Of a stretch of DNA of 64,000 bases, positions 1 through 11,167 are shown piece after piece. Origin of the DNA: Aliiruegeria lutimaris (GTDB taxonomy: Bacteria; Pseudomonadota; Alphaproteobacteria; Rhodobacterales; Rhodobacteraceae); assembly GCF_900099935.1 (NCBI RefSeq), contig NZ_FNEK01000005.1, positions 53,072 through 117,071 on the forward strand. The letters run 5' to 3'. Position 1 is the first letter of the stretch. The number at the start of each line of letters is the position of its first letter. The translations under genes were made by a program, and so were the position numbers. The notes under the pieces are model-generated. The model ran no database searches, was not told the DNA's origin, and was given only the letters and a program-made list of their open reading frames with translations.

Positions 1-469
1 AATCCACCATGAGGCGGTCGCGCGCCACTTTTGCCACGATCGAGGCCGCCGCGATGGACAGACATTTCGCGTCGCCCTTGACCACGGTCTGCCCCGCGCA
101 GGTGAGCCCCCGGGGCGCCATGTTGCCGTCGATCAGGGCAAGGTCCGGCAGCACGGGCAGGCGCTCCAGCGCCCGCAGCATGGCCAGGTGGGAGGCGCGC
201 AGGATGTTGATCGCGTCGATCTCCTCCACCCCGACATGCACGATTGCGACCTGCGCGGTTTCAAGGATCGCCTCCGCGAGCGCATCGCGTTTCTTCGCAC
301 TCAGCTTCTTGCTGTCGTTCAGGCCCTCCGGGATGGCTTTTGGATCGAGGATGACAGCAGCGGCGGTGACAGGACCGGCCAGCGGGCCGCGCCCGACCTC
401 GTCGACGCCAGCGACATGGCGCGCGCCGTTTTGCCAGGCGGCTGTTTCAAAGGAGAGATCGGGTTTCAT
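1..469 (-). CDS. rnhB: Ribonuclease HII, C-terminus cut off by window edge
   Basis: Cleaves the RNA strand of RNA-DNA hybrids and removes misincorporated ribonucleotides from DNA. The minus-strand frame from ATG at 469 reads into the N-terminal catalytic core of the family: a [13 protein letters not shown] segment near residue 21 carrying the first acidic Asp-Glu pair, then a NDSKKLS segment, then VALIDG-type and [18 protein letters not shown] segments. About 156 residues are visible of the usual 200 or so; the remainder lies left of the window. The reading frame is open to base 1. Identification is firm on the motifs. It precedes nothing else visible on its strand. Confidence 0.93.
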   Translation of the reverse strand, partial: MKPDLSFETAAWQNGARHVAGVDEVGRGPLAGPVTAAAVILDPKAIPEGLNDSKKLSAKKRDALAEAILETAQVAIVHVGVEEIDAINILRASHLAMLRALERLPVLPDLALIDGNMAPRGLTCAGQTVVKGDAKCLSIAAASIVAKVARDRLMVD

Positions 470-509
470 CCTGCGGGTCTCCGCATCGGTGGCAGAATCG
501 GGGAGGGGC

Positions 510-1115
510 TCAGTCCCCGTCGCTGCCTTCCGCCGCCATCGCCCGTTTCAGGGCCGGGCGGTTGCACATGCGCTCCAGATACTGCGCCAGTTTCGGTTCG
601 ACGATGGGAAAACGCGCGATCTGGGCCCACATACCGCAATGGGTCAGGATTATGTCAGGCACCGTCATGCTCTCGCCCATCAGGTAAGGGCCTTCGCCCA
701 TGCGGCTGACCAGCGTTCGCTGGCTGCGTTCGAACTCCCATTTCAGGCTCTTCTTGATCGCGCTTTCGCGCAGTTCCTCGGGCAGGATGAAGCTGTGCCG
801 CGCGGCCATCCACAGCGCGGCGTCGAACTCGTCGAGCAGGAACTGGGTCAGGCTGTCCTGCCGCGCCCGCTCGATCGTGCCGGCGGGAAAGGTGAGCGCG
901 CCGTGATGGTCCGCGAGATAGGCGAGGATCGCCGTCGAATCGGTGATCGGGGTATTGTCGACAACCAGCACCGGCACCTTGCCCGTCGGGTTCACGGCAA
1001 CGACATCCGGAGACCGCGGCGCGGCGGCGACAAGCTCATAGGCCAGCCCCAGTTCTTCCAGCATCCAAACAACGCGCAATGTGCGGCTTTGGAGCTTTCC
1101 GATCACTGAGTACAT
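510..1115 (-). CDS. Glutathione S-transferase family protein
   Basis: Predicted cytosolic glutathione transferase of 201 residues. The N-terminal thioredoxin-like half has [21 protein letters not shown], then [13 protein letters not shown] with the cis-proline, and [12 protein letters not shown], the Glu/Asp-Ser site that binds the glutathione gamma-glutamyl group. The C-terminal half is all-helical with a [10 protein letters not shown] segment (N-capping-box region). I use ATG 1115 rather than the in-frame ATG at 1142 because a strong AGGGGAGGAAAG ribosome site lies just upstream of it. Substrate unknown. It sits 40 bases from rnhB on the same strand. Confidence 0.85.
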   Translation of the reverse strand: MYSVIGKLQSRTLRVVWMLEELGLAYELVAAAPRSPDVVAVNPTGKVPVLVVDNTPITDSTAILAYLADHHGALTFPAGTIERARQDSLTQFLLDEFDAALWMAARHSFILPEELRESAIKKSLKWEFERSQRTLVSRMGEGPYLMGESMTVPDIILTHCGMWAQIARFPIVEPKLAQYLERMCNRPALKRAMAAEGSDGD

Positions 1116-1196
1116 TGGCTTTCCTCCCCTTGATTTCGCCACGCTGGCACGGACTGCCGGGAGGGTAAAGATCGAAAGCGGAGCATCGTCGCCGTG

Positions 1197-2228
1197 TCAA
1201 CGTCGGGCGGATTTCAGCATGGAGAGGCGGATGAAAAGCCGCTCCACCAGCGCCATCTGCGGCGCCGTCTGGCCGCCGGAACGCAGCTCCAGATCGGTGC
1301 CGACAAGGTGCGCAAGCGCCGTTTCGAGCTTGTCCCGGCCCCATTCCTGCGCCTGCCGGATCATGCGGTCGCGGCGCGGCCCGAAAATGGGCGGCCGCTG
1401 GCGCGCGATACCGGAGGAGGGGCCCTTCGGGTCGCAGGCGGCCGAATGCAGCGCACGGAAATGGCGGGTGGCGCTGATCACGAGGAAAACCGGCGCCTCG
1501 CCCTGTCCGTCGAGCTTCTGAATCAGTGGGCCGATCTCGCGCACGCGCCCTTCGGCGACGGCGTGCAGCAGGTCGTCCACGGCGGCCTCGACGGTGGCGG
1601 GGGCAAGCTGGGCGATCTCCTCGCTGGTGAGCGGGGAGGGGTCGTTGATCTTGTAGAGGGAGATTTTCTCCAGCGTCTGGCGGAAATCGCCCGGATCAAG
1701 CGCCCGGCCGAGCGCCTCCAGGTCGGTCATCGCGTTGCGGTCGATCTCGTTCAGTCCGGCGCGTTTCAGCTCCGCCTCGATCTCCGCGCGGCTGGGCGGG
1801 TCGTCATAGATTGCGGCGCAGAGCGCGTTCTTGCTGGTTTCAAACAGCTTGCGCAGCTTGGAGCTTGCCTTGAGCATCCCGGCGGTGACGACGATCATCG
1901 CGTCGCCCTCCCGCCATTCGCCAAGGGCGCTGGAAATGGCGTCCACCTGCCCGTCGGCGGCGTCCTCCACCAGAACGGCGCGCTGTCCGGGAAAGAAGCC
2001 AACGGCCTTGACCGCGTCGAGCAGGGCGGCACCGTCGCGGCGCAGTTCCGGACCCGAAAGGCGGACAAGGCGCATTTCCTCATCGCCATTGGGTCCGATC
2101 AGTGCGGCAATCAGGTCCTGTCGTTTGATGGCGACCCGCATCGCGTCCGCGCCGTAGATCAGTATACCGGCACGGCGCTTGTCCGGTTTCGAAAAGAAGG
2201 CATTCGCGTCGCGCCCGGATAGCTTCAC
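1197..2228 (-). CDS. holA: DNA polymerase III subunit delta
   Basis: Delta subunit of the clamp loader; it opens the beta sliding clamp. The 343-residue length is normal. The N-terminal part matches the family (YGADAMRVAIKRQDLIAALIG, where the family has a degenerate nucleotide-binding fold), followed by the KALCAAIYDD-type segment around residue 140 and a C-terminal collar domain ending VERLFIRLSMLKS. Its start overlaps the end of lptE by 4 bases, so the two are translationally coupled. This is the usual alphaproteobacterial order leuS-lptE-holA. Confidence 0.92.
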   Translation of the reverse strand: MKLSGRDANAFFSKPDKRRAGILIYGADAMRVAIKRQDLIAALIGPNGDEEMRLVRLSGPELRRDGAALLDAVKAVGFFPGQRAVLVEDAADGQVDAISSALGEWREGDAMIVVTAGMLKASSKLRKLFETSKNALCAAIYDDPPSRAEIEAELKRAGLNEIDRNAMTDLEALGRALDPGDFRQTLEKISLYKINDPSPLTSEEIAQLAPATVEAAVDDLLHAVAEGRVREIGPLIQKLDGQGEAPVFLVISATRHFRALHSAACDPKGPSSGIARQRPPIFGPRRDRMIRQAQEWGRDKLETALAHLVGTDLELRSGGQTAPQMALVERLFIRLSMLKSARR

Positions 2229-2708
2229 GGCAGCCAGCTCTGCGCCGTTGCCATCAACTCGGTTACGACCTGGTCGGCCAGTATGATCATCAGCCGTTCC
2301 CGAGCGTCGATCGCGGAGGCAGATGTGGCCACGGTGGTTCCAAGCGCCGAGTAGGCGACGAAATTGCGGACCGTTCCGCTGGTGACGGTGGCCTGCGTGT
2401 TCTGATCGACGACGGTGTAGTCCAGCGTGCCGGTGAGGTGGTAGCGATAGGTCGAACCATCGGGCGAGACGGCCAGCCCATCGAAGCCGTAGGTGATCGA
2501 GAAAGTCAGCCGGTAGGGAGCCGAGTCGTTTCGGCTGAGCCGTGTTTCGATCCGGTCCACGAGGACGTAGCTCGGCTTGTCATAGGGTGGATCGGTCGTG
2601 AGCTGCCCGCGCAACCGGTCTCCGGCGCCGCCCGGCGCATAGGCCGGGGTGAAGCCGCAACCGGCTGTCAGCCCGGAAGCGGCGAGGGCGGCGAGGAAAG
2701 TTCTGCGA

Positions 2709-2722
<14 letters not shown>
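2225..2722 (-). CDS. lptE: LPS assembly lipoprotein LptE
   Basis: Outer-membrane lipoprotein that plugs and supports the LptD translocon in lipopolysaccharide export. The protein has 165 residues. It begins with a Tat-like twin-arginine signal ([14 protein letters not shown]) and a lipobox LTAGC with the lipidated Cys at residue 22, followed by GFTPAYAPG, the typical start of mature alphaproteobacterial LptE. The start overlaps the 3' end of leuS by 14 bases and the end overlaps holA by 4. The assignment rests on the lipobox, the GFxPxY opening and the leuS-lptE-holA context. Confidence 0.88.
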
Positions 2723-5300
<2,578 letters not shown>

Positions 5301-5391
5301 CGCTTACCTCGGCTCACGGAGACTTCTGTTCCGCGGCTTGATAAGCGTGCTCCCGCCCAGCGTCCAGTGCGGCTTTGCCGCTCCGAAGGTC

Positions 5392-5889
5392 TCAGAGACG
5401 GGTGTGCTCGATCCGCAATTGGCGCGCACGGGTCAAGATAGCATCCTCGACGGCGCGCACGGTGTCGGGATCGGCCGGACCGGAGCGGGTATTGAGGGCA
5501 ACCTTGAGCGAGCGCGCATCCAGCGCCGGATCGGTCACATAAACAGTGGCGCGATAGGCGCGGCCACCGCCCGGCGGGGTGCCGTAGCCGGTCACGATCA
5601 CGCCGGAGAAGGGATCGACTCGCTCGACTGGCAGGAAATTCAGGATATCAATGGACGCCAGCCAGATGTAGCGGTTCACTTCCAGCGTGGTGTTCGCGTC
5701 GTCGAAATTCGTGAACAGATCCCAGATCGTGTCGCGCTTGTTGCCGTCGTCGTCCACCGCGGGGTTGTACTCGTTCGGAAGCTGGCTCGTATCCACATCC
5801 GTGGAAATCCTGCTGGCCCAGCCACAGCCGGAAACGATGGCTACTAAAGCCAGAGCGGTTGCGGTCCTGGTTACCGATGCGAAGGTCAT
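5392..5889 (-). CDS. DUF3576 lipoprotein
   Basis: Predicted outer-membrane or periplasmic lipoprotein of 165 residues and unknown biochemical function. It has a hydrophobic signal ending in VSGC, lipidated Cys at residue 22, then a conserved body with RDTIWDLF, NRYIWLASIDILNFLP and GYGTPPGGGRAYRATVYV, all characteristic of the DUF3576 family. The ATG at 5889 is preferred over the one at 5910 because a G-rich ribosome site (GGGGGGCAGAGG) lies between the two. The family usually stands directly before leuS, as here (gap 91 bases), suggesting an envelope role linked to the lptE operon; that role is inference. Confidence 0.85.
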   Translation of the reverse strand: MTFASVTRTATALALVAIVSGCGWASRISTDVDTSQLPNEYNPAVDDDGNKRDTIWDLFTNFDDANTTLEVNRYIWLASIDILNFLPVERVDPFSGVIVTGYGTPPGGGRAYRATVYVTDPALDARSLKVALNTRSGPADPDTVRAVEDAILTRARQLRIEHTRL

Positions 5890-6126
5890 GCCCTCTGCCC
5901 CCCGAAGCATTGTTTTGGCAGTGTGTAACTGAGCCTTTACGGCCTCACAAGCCTTTAGAGCCTCGGCAGGGTTTCGCCACTGTGGCAAAGCTGCACCAAA
6001 TTCCGCAAGCTGACTCTGCGCACCCATCGCTAACTTGCAATCAAGGCGCTGTGGAGCGAGACACTCCTCATACCCAATTCGGATTCCCGGGTTGAGGTGA
6101 ACTCTTGAGATACACGAGGGAAAACG
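5890..6126. promoter_or_regulatory. Divergent intergenic region with a palindrome, upstream of porin and DUF3576
   Basis: This 237-base spacer must hold the promoters for the porin (rightward) and for the DUF3576-leuS operon (leftward). The clearest element is the palindrome GCCAC-T-GTGGC at 5976-5986, flanked by TTTC and AAAG. I cannot pick -35/-10 hexamers with confidence. The porin ribosome site is GAGGGAAAACG just before ATG 6127. Confidence 0.4.
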
Positions 6127-7194
6127 ATGAAAAAGGTTCTTCTCACTTCGACCGCTCTGGTTGCCTTCGCAGGCGCAGCTGCTGCTGAAGTTACGATGTC
6201 CGGCTCTGCCGAAATGGGTGTCATTGGTGGCGAAAATATCGAATCGCAGTTCATTCAGTCGATCGACGTTCGCTTTTCGCTGTCCGGCGAGACCGACAAT
6301 GGTCTGACGTTCGGTGGTAGCATCGATCTGGACGACGTCTCCGACTCCGCTCGGACCACTCCGTCGGGCCTGGGCGACCAGACCGGCTTTGCTGACTTCA
6401 CGGTCTTCGTGTCCGGCGAGTTCGGCACCGTGACCATGGGCGACACCGACGGCGCTCTGGACTGGGCGATGACCGACGCTGCCTCGATTGGCAACCCGGG
6501 TTCCATCGCGGACAACGAAACCGGCCACCTCGGCCGCCAGGACACCTACCTGGACGGCGCCTATGACGGCCAGATCCTCCGCTACGACTACGCCTACGAA
6601 GGCTTCGGCTTCGCAGTGTCCCTCGAGCAGGACGACCGCAGCGACCAGGAACTGGAAGACGCGGGCCTGACTTCGAGCGACCGCGGCGACTACAACTGGG
6701 CCGTTGGTGTCAAGTGGTCTGGCGAAGCTGGCCCCGGCACTGTCAAGCTCGGCGCTGGTTACCAGTCCTCTGACTCGGGCGCTCTGACCTTCGGTTCCGA
6801 CGACAACAACATCACGTTCAGCCTCGCGACCGACGCGACTGTCTGGGGTGTGTCCGGTGGCTACTACATGGACAACGGTTTCTCCTTCGGTGGTACCTAC
6901 TCCGGTTGGGATGCGGACGAGCTGGACTCCGGTTCGCATTGGGCAGTCGGCGCTGGCTACGCTTTCGACGCCTTCTCGATCCATGCCAACTACGGCGTGC
7001 ATGACTTCGAAGACAATTCCGGCGACCAAGCTACTGCTTCTGGCTGGGGTCTTGCCGCTGGTTACGACATGGGTGGCGGTCTGTCCGCTCTGGTCGGCTA
7101 CGGCTACTCCGAGCTCGACATCGATCTTGACACCGGCACCGACTCCAAAGGCGACACCAGCAACTGGTCGATCGGTCTGTCCATGTCCTTCTGA
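6127..7194 (+). CDS. Porin, Rhodobacter type
   Basis: Outer-membrane beta-barrel general porin of 355 residues. A clean Sec signal (MKKVLLTSTALVAFAGAAAA) precedes mature EVTMSGSAEMGV. The body is Gly/Asp/Ser-rich with alternating aromatic strands, for example the DNGLTFGGSIDLDD and SGEFGTVTMGDTDGALDWA segments typical of the Gram-negative porin family. The chain ends in Phe, as required for barrel assembly. Codon choice is restricted, as expected for a highly expressed gene. It is monocistronic, followed by a strong terminator. Confidence 0.94.
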   Translation: MKKVLLTSTALVAFAGAAAAEVTMSGSAEMGVIGGENIESQFIQSIDVRFSLSGETDNGLTFGGSIDLDDVSDSARTTPSGLGDQTGFADFTVFVSGEFGTVTMGDTDGALDWAMTDAASIGNPGSIADNETGHLGRQDTYLDGAYDGQILRYDYAYEGFGFAVSLEQDDRSDQELEDAGLTSSDRGDYNWAVGVKWSGEAGPGTVKLGAGYQSSDSGALTFGSDDNNITFSLATDATVWGVSGGYYMDNGFSFGGTYSGWDADELDSGSHWAVGAGYAFDAFSIHANYGVHDFEDNSGDQATASGWGLAAGYDMGGGLSALVGYGYSELDIDLDTGTDSKGDTSNWSIGLSMSF

Positions 7195-7218
7195 TCCTAG
7201 ATCAGAGACTGTTTAGGG

Positions 7219-7249
7219 AAGAGCGGGCATTGCCCGCTCTTTTCTTTTT
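7219..7249 (+). terminator. Rho-independent terminator of the porin gene
   Basis: GC-rich hairpin AAGAGCGGGC / GCCCGCTCTT around a three-base centre, followed by TTCTTTTT. It lies 25 bases after the porin stop codon. Confidence 0.9.
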
Positions 7250-7297
7250 GTGCCGGAGAATGGTAGCAGGTGTCGAACATCCAGCAGGTCGGCCCCT

Positions 7298-8770
7298 ATG
7301 CTTCCAGTCAATCCCGCGCGTTTTTCCGAGCTTTTCCACAAAACTCAAGCGCTTGAGAAAGCCGGACGGCTTGATGAGGCCCGCGACCTTTGCAGCAGGC
7401 TGATCGCCGCGGCGCCGCAGCGTGTGGAGCCACATTTCCAACTCGCCCGTATCGAACGCCGCGCCGGGGATATTGCAGCCGCAATTGCCCATTTGCGCGA
7501 TGCCAGGGAATTGAAGCCCAAGGAGCCTGCGATCCTCGCGGCACTCGCAGACATGCTGTCGGCCCATGGCGATGACGAAGAAGCGCTCCAGATCCACGAC
7601 ATCCTGATCCGCGCCGCCCCGCGCGATGCGCGCTACCTGATCGACAAGGCGCTGGTTTTGCAGCGGACCGGCGCGTTCGAAAAGGCCGAAACCACGCTCC
7701 GCAAGGCGCAAGCGCTCGACCCGTTGCGGGGAGAGCCCTACCGGATGCTCACCGCCAACCGGAAGGTGAAGCCGGGCGATCCGCTGATCGGCAAGATGAA
7801 GGCGGCACTCCGGAACAAGAAACTTTCCCGTTCCGCGCGTGTCGAGATCGAATTCGCACTCGCAAAGGCGATGGAAGATACCGAACAATATGACAAGGTT
7901 TTCCGCTATCTGGCGCCTGCCAACGCGACGATGAAATCGGCCTATGGCTATGATGCTTCCGACCGGCAGGCGGAAGTGAACGGCTTGATCGAGGCATTCC
8001 ACGACTTCGATTTTACGCCCACCAAGCCGGCCGATGACAGTTTCACCCCGATCTTCGTCACAGGCCTGCCCCGCTCGGGGACGACCCTTGTCGAGCAGAT
8101 CCTGGCCAGCCACTCGCAGGTGATCAGTGGCGGCGAGATGCCCTATGCCTTGCGTCTGTGCTACGATGCAATCGGCAACCCGGGGCAGGGATTTGCTCCG
8201 ATGGCCAAGGTCGCACCGGAGAAGATCGCGCGACTTGCGGAACAATATCAGGCAGCGGCGCGTTCCAGCGTCTCCTTCGACCGGATCGTGACCGACAAGG
8301 CGATCCAGTCGCACTTGGTCATGGGCCTGCTGAAGATGGCGGTTCCCGCGGCCCGTTTCATTGTCGTGCGTCGCGATCCGCGCGATCTGCTCTATTCGAT
8401 CTACAAGAACATGTTCGCGCAGGGCACGCATCGCTACGCCTATGATCTGGAGGATCTCGCGAAATACTACGCGAGCTTCCTGCAGATGCTCGATTTCTGG
8501 CGGGAAAACCTGCCGGGCGGCTTCCACGAGGTCCATTACGAGGAACTCGTGGCCGATCCGGAGGCGCAGTCGCGCGCGCTGGTTGCCGCGGCCGGGCTGG
8601 ATTGGGAGGATGCGTGCCTGGAATTTCACAAGAGCCGCAGCTCGGTGAAAACCTTGTCGGTACAACAGGTTCGCCAGCCGATTTACCGCAGTTCGGCGCA
8701 GGCGTGGCGCCGCTACGAGACCGACTTGCAGCCGCTGGTCGACGCACTTGAACGGGAAGGGGTGCTTTGA
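7298..8770 (+). CDS. TPR repeat and sulfotransferase fusion protein
   Basis: A 490-residue two-part protein. Residues 1 to about 220 are helical TPR-type repeats (EKAGRLDEARDLCSRLI, GDIAAAIAHLRDARELKP, AFEKAETTLRKAQALDP). Residues from about 250 form a P-loop sulfotransferase domain with the PAPS 5'-phosphosulfate loop GLPRSGTTLVEQIL near residue 256 and the 3'-phosphate motif FIVVRRDPRDLLYSIYKN. Such fusions are common in marine alphaproteobacteria; the acceptor is unknown. The start at 7298 is chosen because the alignable TPR region begins there; the ribosome site is weak and an upstream start is possible. The stop is two bases before the PLP protein gene, suggesting co-transcription. Confidence 0.82.
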   Translation: MLPVNPARFSELFHKTQALEKAGRLDEARDLCSRLIAAAPQRVEPHFQLARIERRAGDIAAAIAHLRDARELKPKEPAILAALADMLSAHGDDEEALQIHDILIRAAPRDARYLIDKALVLQRTGAFEKAETTLRKAQALDPLRGEPYRMLTANRKVKPGDPLIGKMKAALRNKKLSRSARVEIEFALAKAMEDTEQYDKVFRYLAPANATMKSAYGYDASDRQAEVNGLIEAFHDFDFTPTKPADDSFTPIFVTGLPRSGTTLVEQILASHSQVISGGEMPYALRLCYDAIGNPGQGFAPMAKVAPEKIARLAEQYQAAARSSVSFDRIVTDKAIQSHLVMGLLKMAVPAARFIVVRRDPRDLLYSIYKNMFAQGTHRYAYDLEDLAKYYASFLQMLDFWRENLPGGFHEVHYEELVADPEAQSRALVAAAGLDWEDACLEFHKSRSSVKTLSVQQVRQPIYRSSAQAWRRYETDLQPLVDALEREGVL

Positions 8771-8771
8771 A

Positions 8772-9425
8772 ATGGGGTTGAAGGAGATTCGCGAACGGAT
8801 TCGGACCGCGGAGTTGGCTGCCGGCCGGCTGGAGGGATCCACCGAACTGATCGCGGTGTCGAAAGTGCAGCCACTGGAACGCGTCGAGGCTGTGCTGGAG
8901 GAAGGGCATCGGGTCTTTGGCGAAAACCGTGTGCAGGAAGCACAGGGCAAGTGGCCGGACTTCAGGGAGCGTTTCGACGGTGTGGAACTGCACCTGATCG
9001 GACCACTTCAAACCAACAAGGCGCGCGCGGCCTTCGAACTCTTCGACGTCATCCACACGCTGGACCGTCCGAAGTTGGCGACCACCTTCGCCCGCCTTGC
9101 CGAGGAAACCGGGCATTGTCCGCCCGTCTTCATCCAGGTCAATACCGGCGAGGAGCCGCAGAAGGCCGGCATCCTGCCATCGGAAACCGATGCCTTCGTG
9201 ACGCAGGTCCGCGATCTCGGCCTGCCGTTGCGCGGGCTGATGTGCATTCCGCCGGTGGAGGAGGAACCCTCGTTGCATTTCGCGCTTCTGGCCAAACTCG
9301 CAGAACGCAACGGGCTGGAGGGGCTTTCCATGGGCATGAGCGGCGATTTCGAACGCGCCGTCGCGCTCGGCGCGACCCATGTCCGGGTCGGATCGGCGAT
9401 TTTCGGCGAACGGGATTACAGCTGA
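8772..9425 (+). CDS. YggS-type pyridoxal phosphate-binding protein (PLPBP)
   Basis: PLP homeostasis protein of the alanine racemase N-terminal fold, 217 residues. The PLP lysine is K31 in IAVSKVQP. Further family signatures are FGENRVQEAQGKW, LIGPLQTNK, PVFIQVNTGEEPQKAG, GLMCIPP, LSMGMSGDFERAV and VRVGSAIFGER at the C-terminus, which holds the phosphate. No racemase catalytic Tyr domain is present. Start chosen at ATG 8772, one base after the sulfotransferase stop; the gene is probably translated from the same message. Confidence 0.92.
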   Translation: MGLKEIRERIRTAELAAGRLEGSTELIAVSKVQPLERVEAVLEEGHRVFGENRVQEAQGKWPDFRERFDGVELHLIGPLQTNKARAAFELFDVIHTLDRPKLATTFARLAEETGHCPPVFIQVNTGEEPQKAGILPSETDAFVTQVRDLGLPLRGLMCIPPVEEEPSLHFALLAKLAERNGLEGLSMGMSGDFERAVALGATHVRVGSAIFGERDYS

Positions 9426-9428
9426 ACT

Positions 9429-9923
9429 TCAGGGAACGATCAGGCGGGTGCCTGGGGGAAGCTCGGGCAGCAGGCGCAGCAGGTGATCGCGGCGAAAGGC
9501 GACGCAACCCTCCGTCGGGTGGCGCGGCTTGCGCCAGATATGCAGGAAGATTGCCGATCCGTGCGCAGGCTGCGCATCCGGCCAGTTCCAGTCTGTCGTC
9601 AGGATGACGTCATAGAGCGGATCGGCGCGGCGCAGGTTTTCATGGCTGAAACCATGGGGCGCCCGGACGTGGTGGTTGTAGTCCGGATCGCGCGAGTCAT
9701 CCGACCAGAGGTCGCGGGGTCCGATCGGCATCGCCCATGGCGCAGGTCGCGCCAGCCTGTCGGGGCGATAGAACAGACCGGTGATGAGATGCGTGCCGCG
9801 CGGCGTCGCCCCGTCGCCTTCGCGCTTGTTTGACCGAATGCCTTCGCGCCCGATGGATGCCGGCAGAAGGCGGCCACGAAAACGAATGCCACGTGGCGTC
9901 AATACAAGGTCCTGCGGTTTCAC
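9429..9923 (-). CDS. L,D-transpeptidase (YkuD) family protein
   Basis: Peptidoglycan-modifying enzyme family of 164 residues. The catalytic signature is visible as H128 (FLHIW) and C140 (PTEGCVAF), matching the HxxxxxxxxxSxGC pattern of YkuD domains. No obvious signal peptide is seen, so location is uncertain. The start is GTG at 9923, overlapping the ribA stop in a GTGA tetranucleotide, so translation is coupled to ribA. It converges with the PLPBP gene with only three bases between stops. Confidence 0.85.
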   Translation of the reverse strand: MKPQDLVLTPRGIRFRGRLLPASIGREGIRSNKREGDGATPRGTHLITGLFYRPDRLARPAPWAMPIGPRDLWSDDSRDPDYNHHVRAPHGFSHENLRRADPLYDVILTTDWNWPDAQPAHGSAIFLHIWRKPRHPTEGCVAFRRDHLLRLLPELPPGTRLIVP

Positions 9924-11002
9924 AGAAGATGCCCGGATTTCGCGGCCTTGGTCGCGAGATAGGCGGCGTTTTCTTCCGTCTTGCCGACTTTGAGCGGCAC
10001 GCGTTCGGTGACCTTGATCCCCTGCGCCCGCATCATCGCGATCTTGGCCGGGTTGTTGGTCATCAGCCGCACGGAAGAAAAGCCCAACTCCCGTAACAAC
10101 GCCGCGCCGATGCGGAAATCGCGCTCGTCATCTTCGAAACCCAGCCGGTGATTGGCTTCGACCGTATCGAACCCTTGGTCCTGCAGCGCGTAGGCGCGCA
10201 TCTTGTTGGCCAGCCCGATGCCGCGCCCCTCCTGGTTCAGGTAGAGCAGGATGCCGCTGCCTTCCCGTCCCATGGCGGCCAGCGCACCGCGCAACTGCGG
10301 GCCACAATCGCATTTGAGCGATCCCAGCAGATCCCCGGTGAAACAGGCCGAATGCAGTCGGGCCAGAACCGGTTTGGATCTGTCCGGCTGGCCAATTTCC
10401 ACCGCGTAATGCTCCTCGGCGCCATCATCGGGGCGAAAGATATGCAACCTCCCAGACTCGGCCAAGGCCATGGGCAGGCGGGCGGAGACGACCTCGTCAT
10501 AGCTGGCCCCCTCTGCGGGGGGCAGGTCCGTTGCGAGGTCCAATTGGGTCAGGTTCAGCTCGCGTGCCAACTCCGGGTCGGAACAGGGCCGAACGAGAAC
10601 GGCAGGTAGCAGCCTTGCCTGCTTGGCCAGGGCAATCGCCGCGCGGTGGAAGGCCGCGTCCCCGCCCCGCTCCGTGCGAAATGGCCCCTTCATCGGTGCG
10701 GAGAGATCATCGGCCGGGTCGGCCACCGTCCGCACCCATTCGAGAGTCGCGTCCGACGGCAGGCAGATCCGCGCTAGGTCCCCGTCATAGGCGCGTGCCT
10801 TGAGTGTCTCGGCCCGGCGTGCAGTGATCGCCAGCACCGCGGCGCCATCGCCCGCCATATCGGCGAAGCGCGCCTCGTCGAGCGTTTCGGTGGCAACGAC
10901 CAAGGCCGCCTCACCGCCCGCACGCAGGCACACGGGCAGGCCCATGCGCAGGTCGGCGCGGGCACGGGCACGGCGTTCGGCGGGGGTCGGTGACAGCGAC
11001 AT
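9920..11002 (-). CDS. ribA: GTP cyclohydrolase II with N-terminal extension
   Basis: First committed step of riboflavin synthesis from GTP. The C-terminal half (from about residue 165 of 360) is a complete RibA domain: zinc cysteines C220, C231 and C233 (HSACFTGDLLGSLKCDCG), the LNQEGRGIGL loop near 255-264 and LMTNNPAKIA. The first 160 residues are not RibA; they resemble a degraded RibB-like region without the acidic active-site loop, and I cannot assign a function to them. ATG at 11002 is chosen because the sequence upstream in this frame is not protein-like. The end overlaps the L,D-transpeptidase start. Confidence 0.9.
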   Translation of the reverse strand: MSLSPTPAERRARARADLRMGLPVCLRAGGEAALVVATETLDEARFADMAGDGAAVLAITARRAETLKARAYDGDLARICLPSDATLEWVRTVADPADDLSAPMKGPFRTERGGDAAFHRAAIALAKQARLLPAVLVRPCSDPELARELNLTQLDLATDLPPAEGASYDEVVSARLPMALAESGRLHIFRPDDGAEEHYAVEIGQPDRSKPVLARLHSACFTGDLLGSLKCDCGPQLRGALAAMGREGSGILLYLNQEGRGIGLANKMRAYALQDQGFDTVEANHRLGFEDDERDFRIGAALLRELGFSSVRLMTNNPAKIAMMRAQGIKVTERVPLKVGKTEENAAYLATKAAKSGHLL

Positions 11003-11167
11003 GTGGTCTCGAATGCTTGGCTGCAGCGCGATAGCATGTAACGAAACGACCCGGAAGCTGAAACAATTCCCCGCTGCTTCACACAACGGCGTGAACTGTT
11101 TGCAGCAATTCTTGCCGAAAGCGTCAACGCTCCGCATCTGGGCAGGAAGGCATAGGAAGGAATGACG

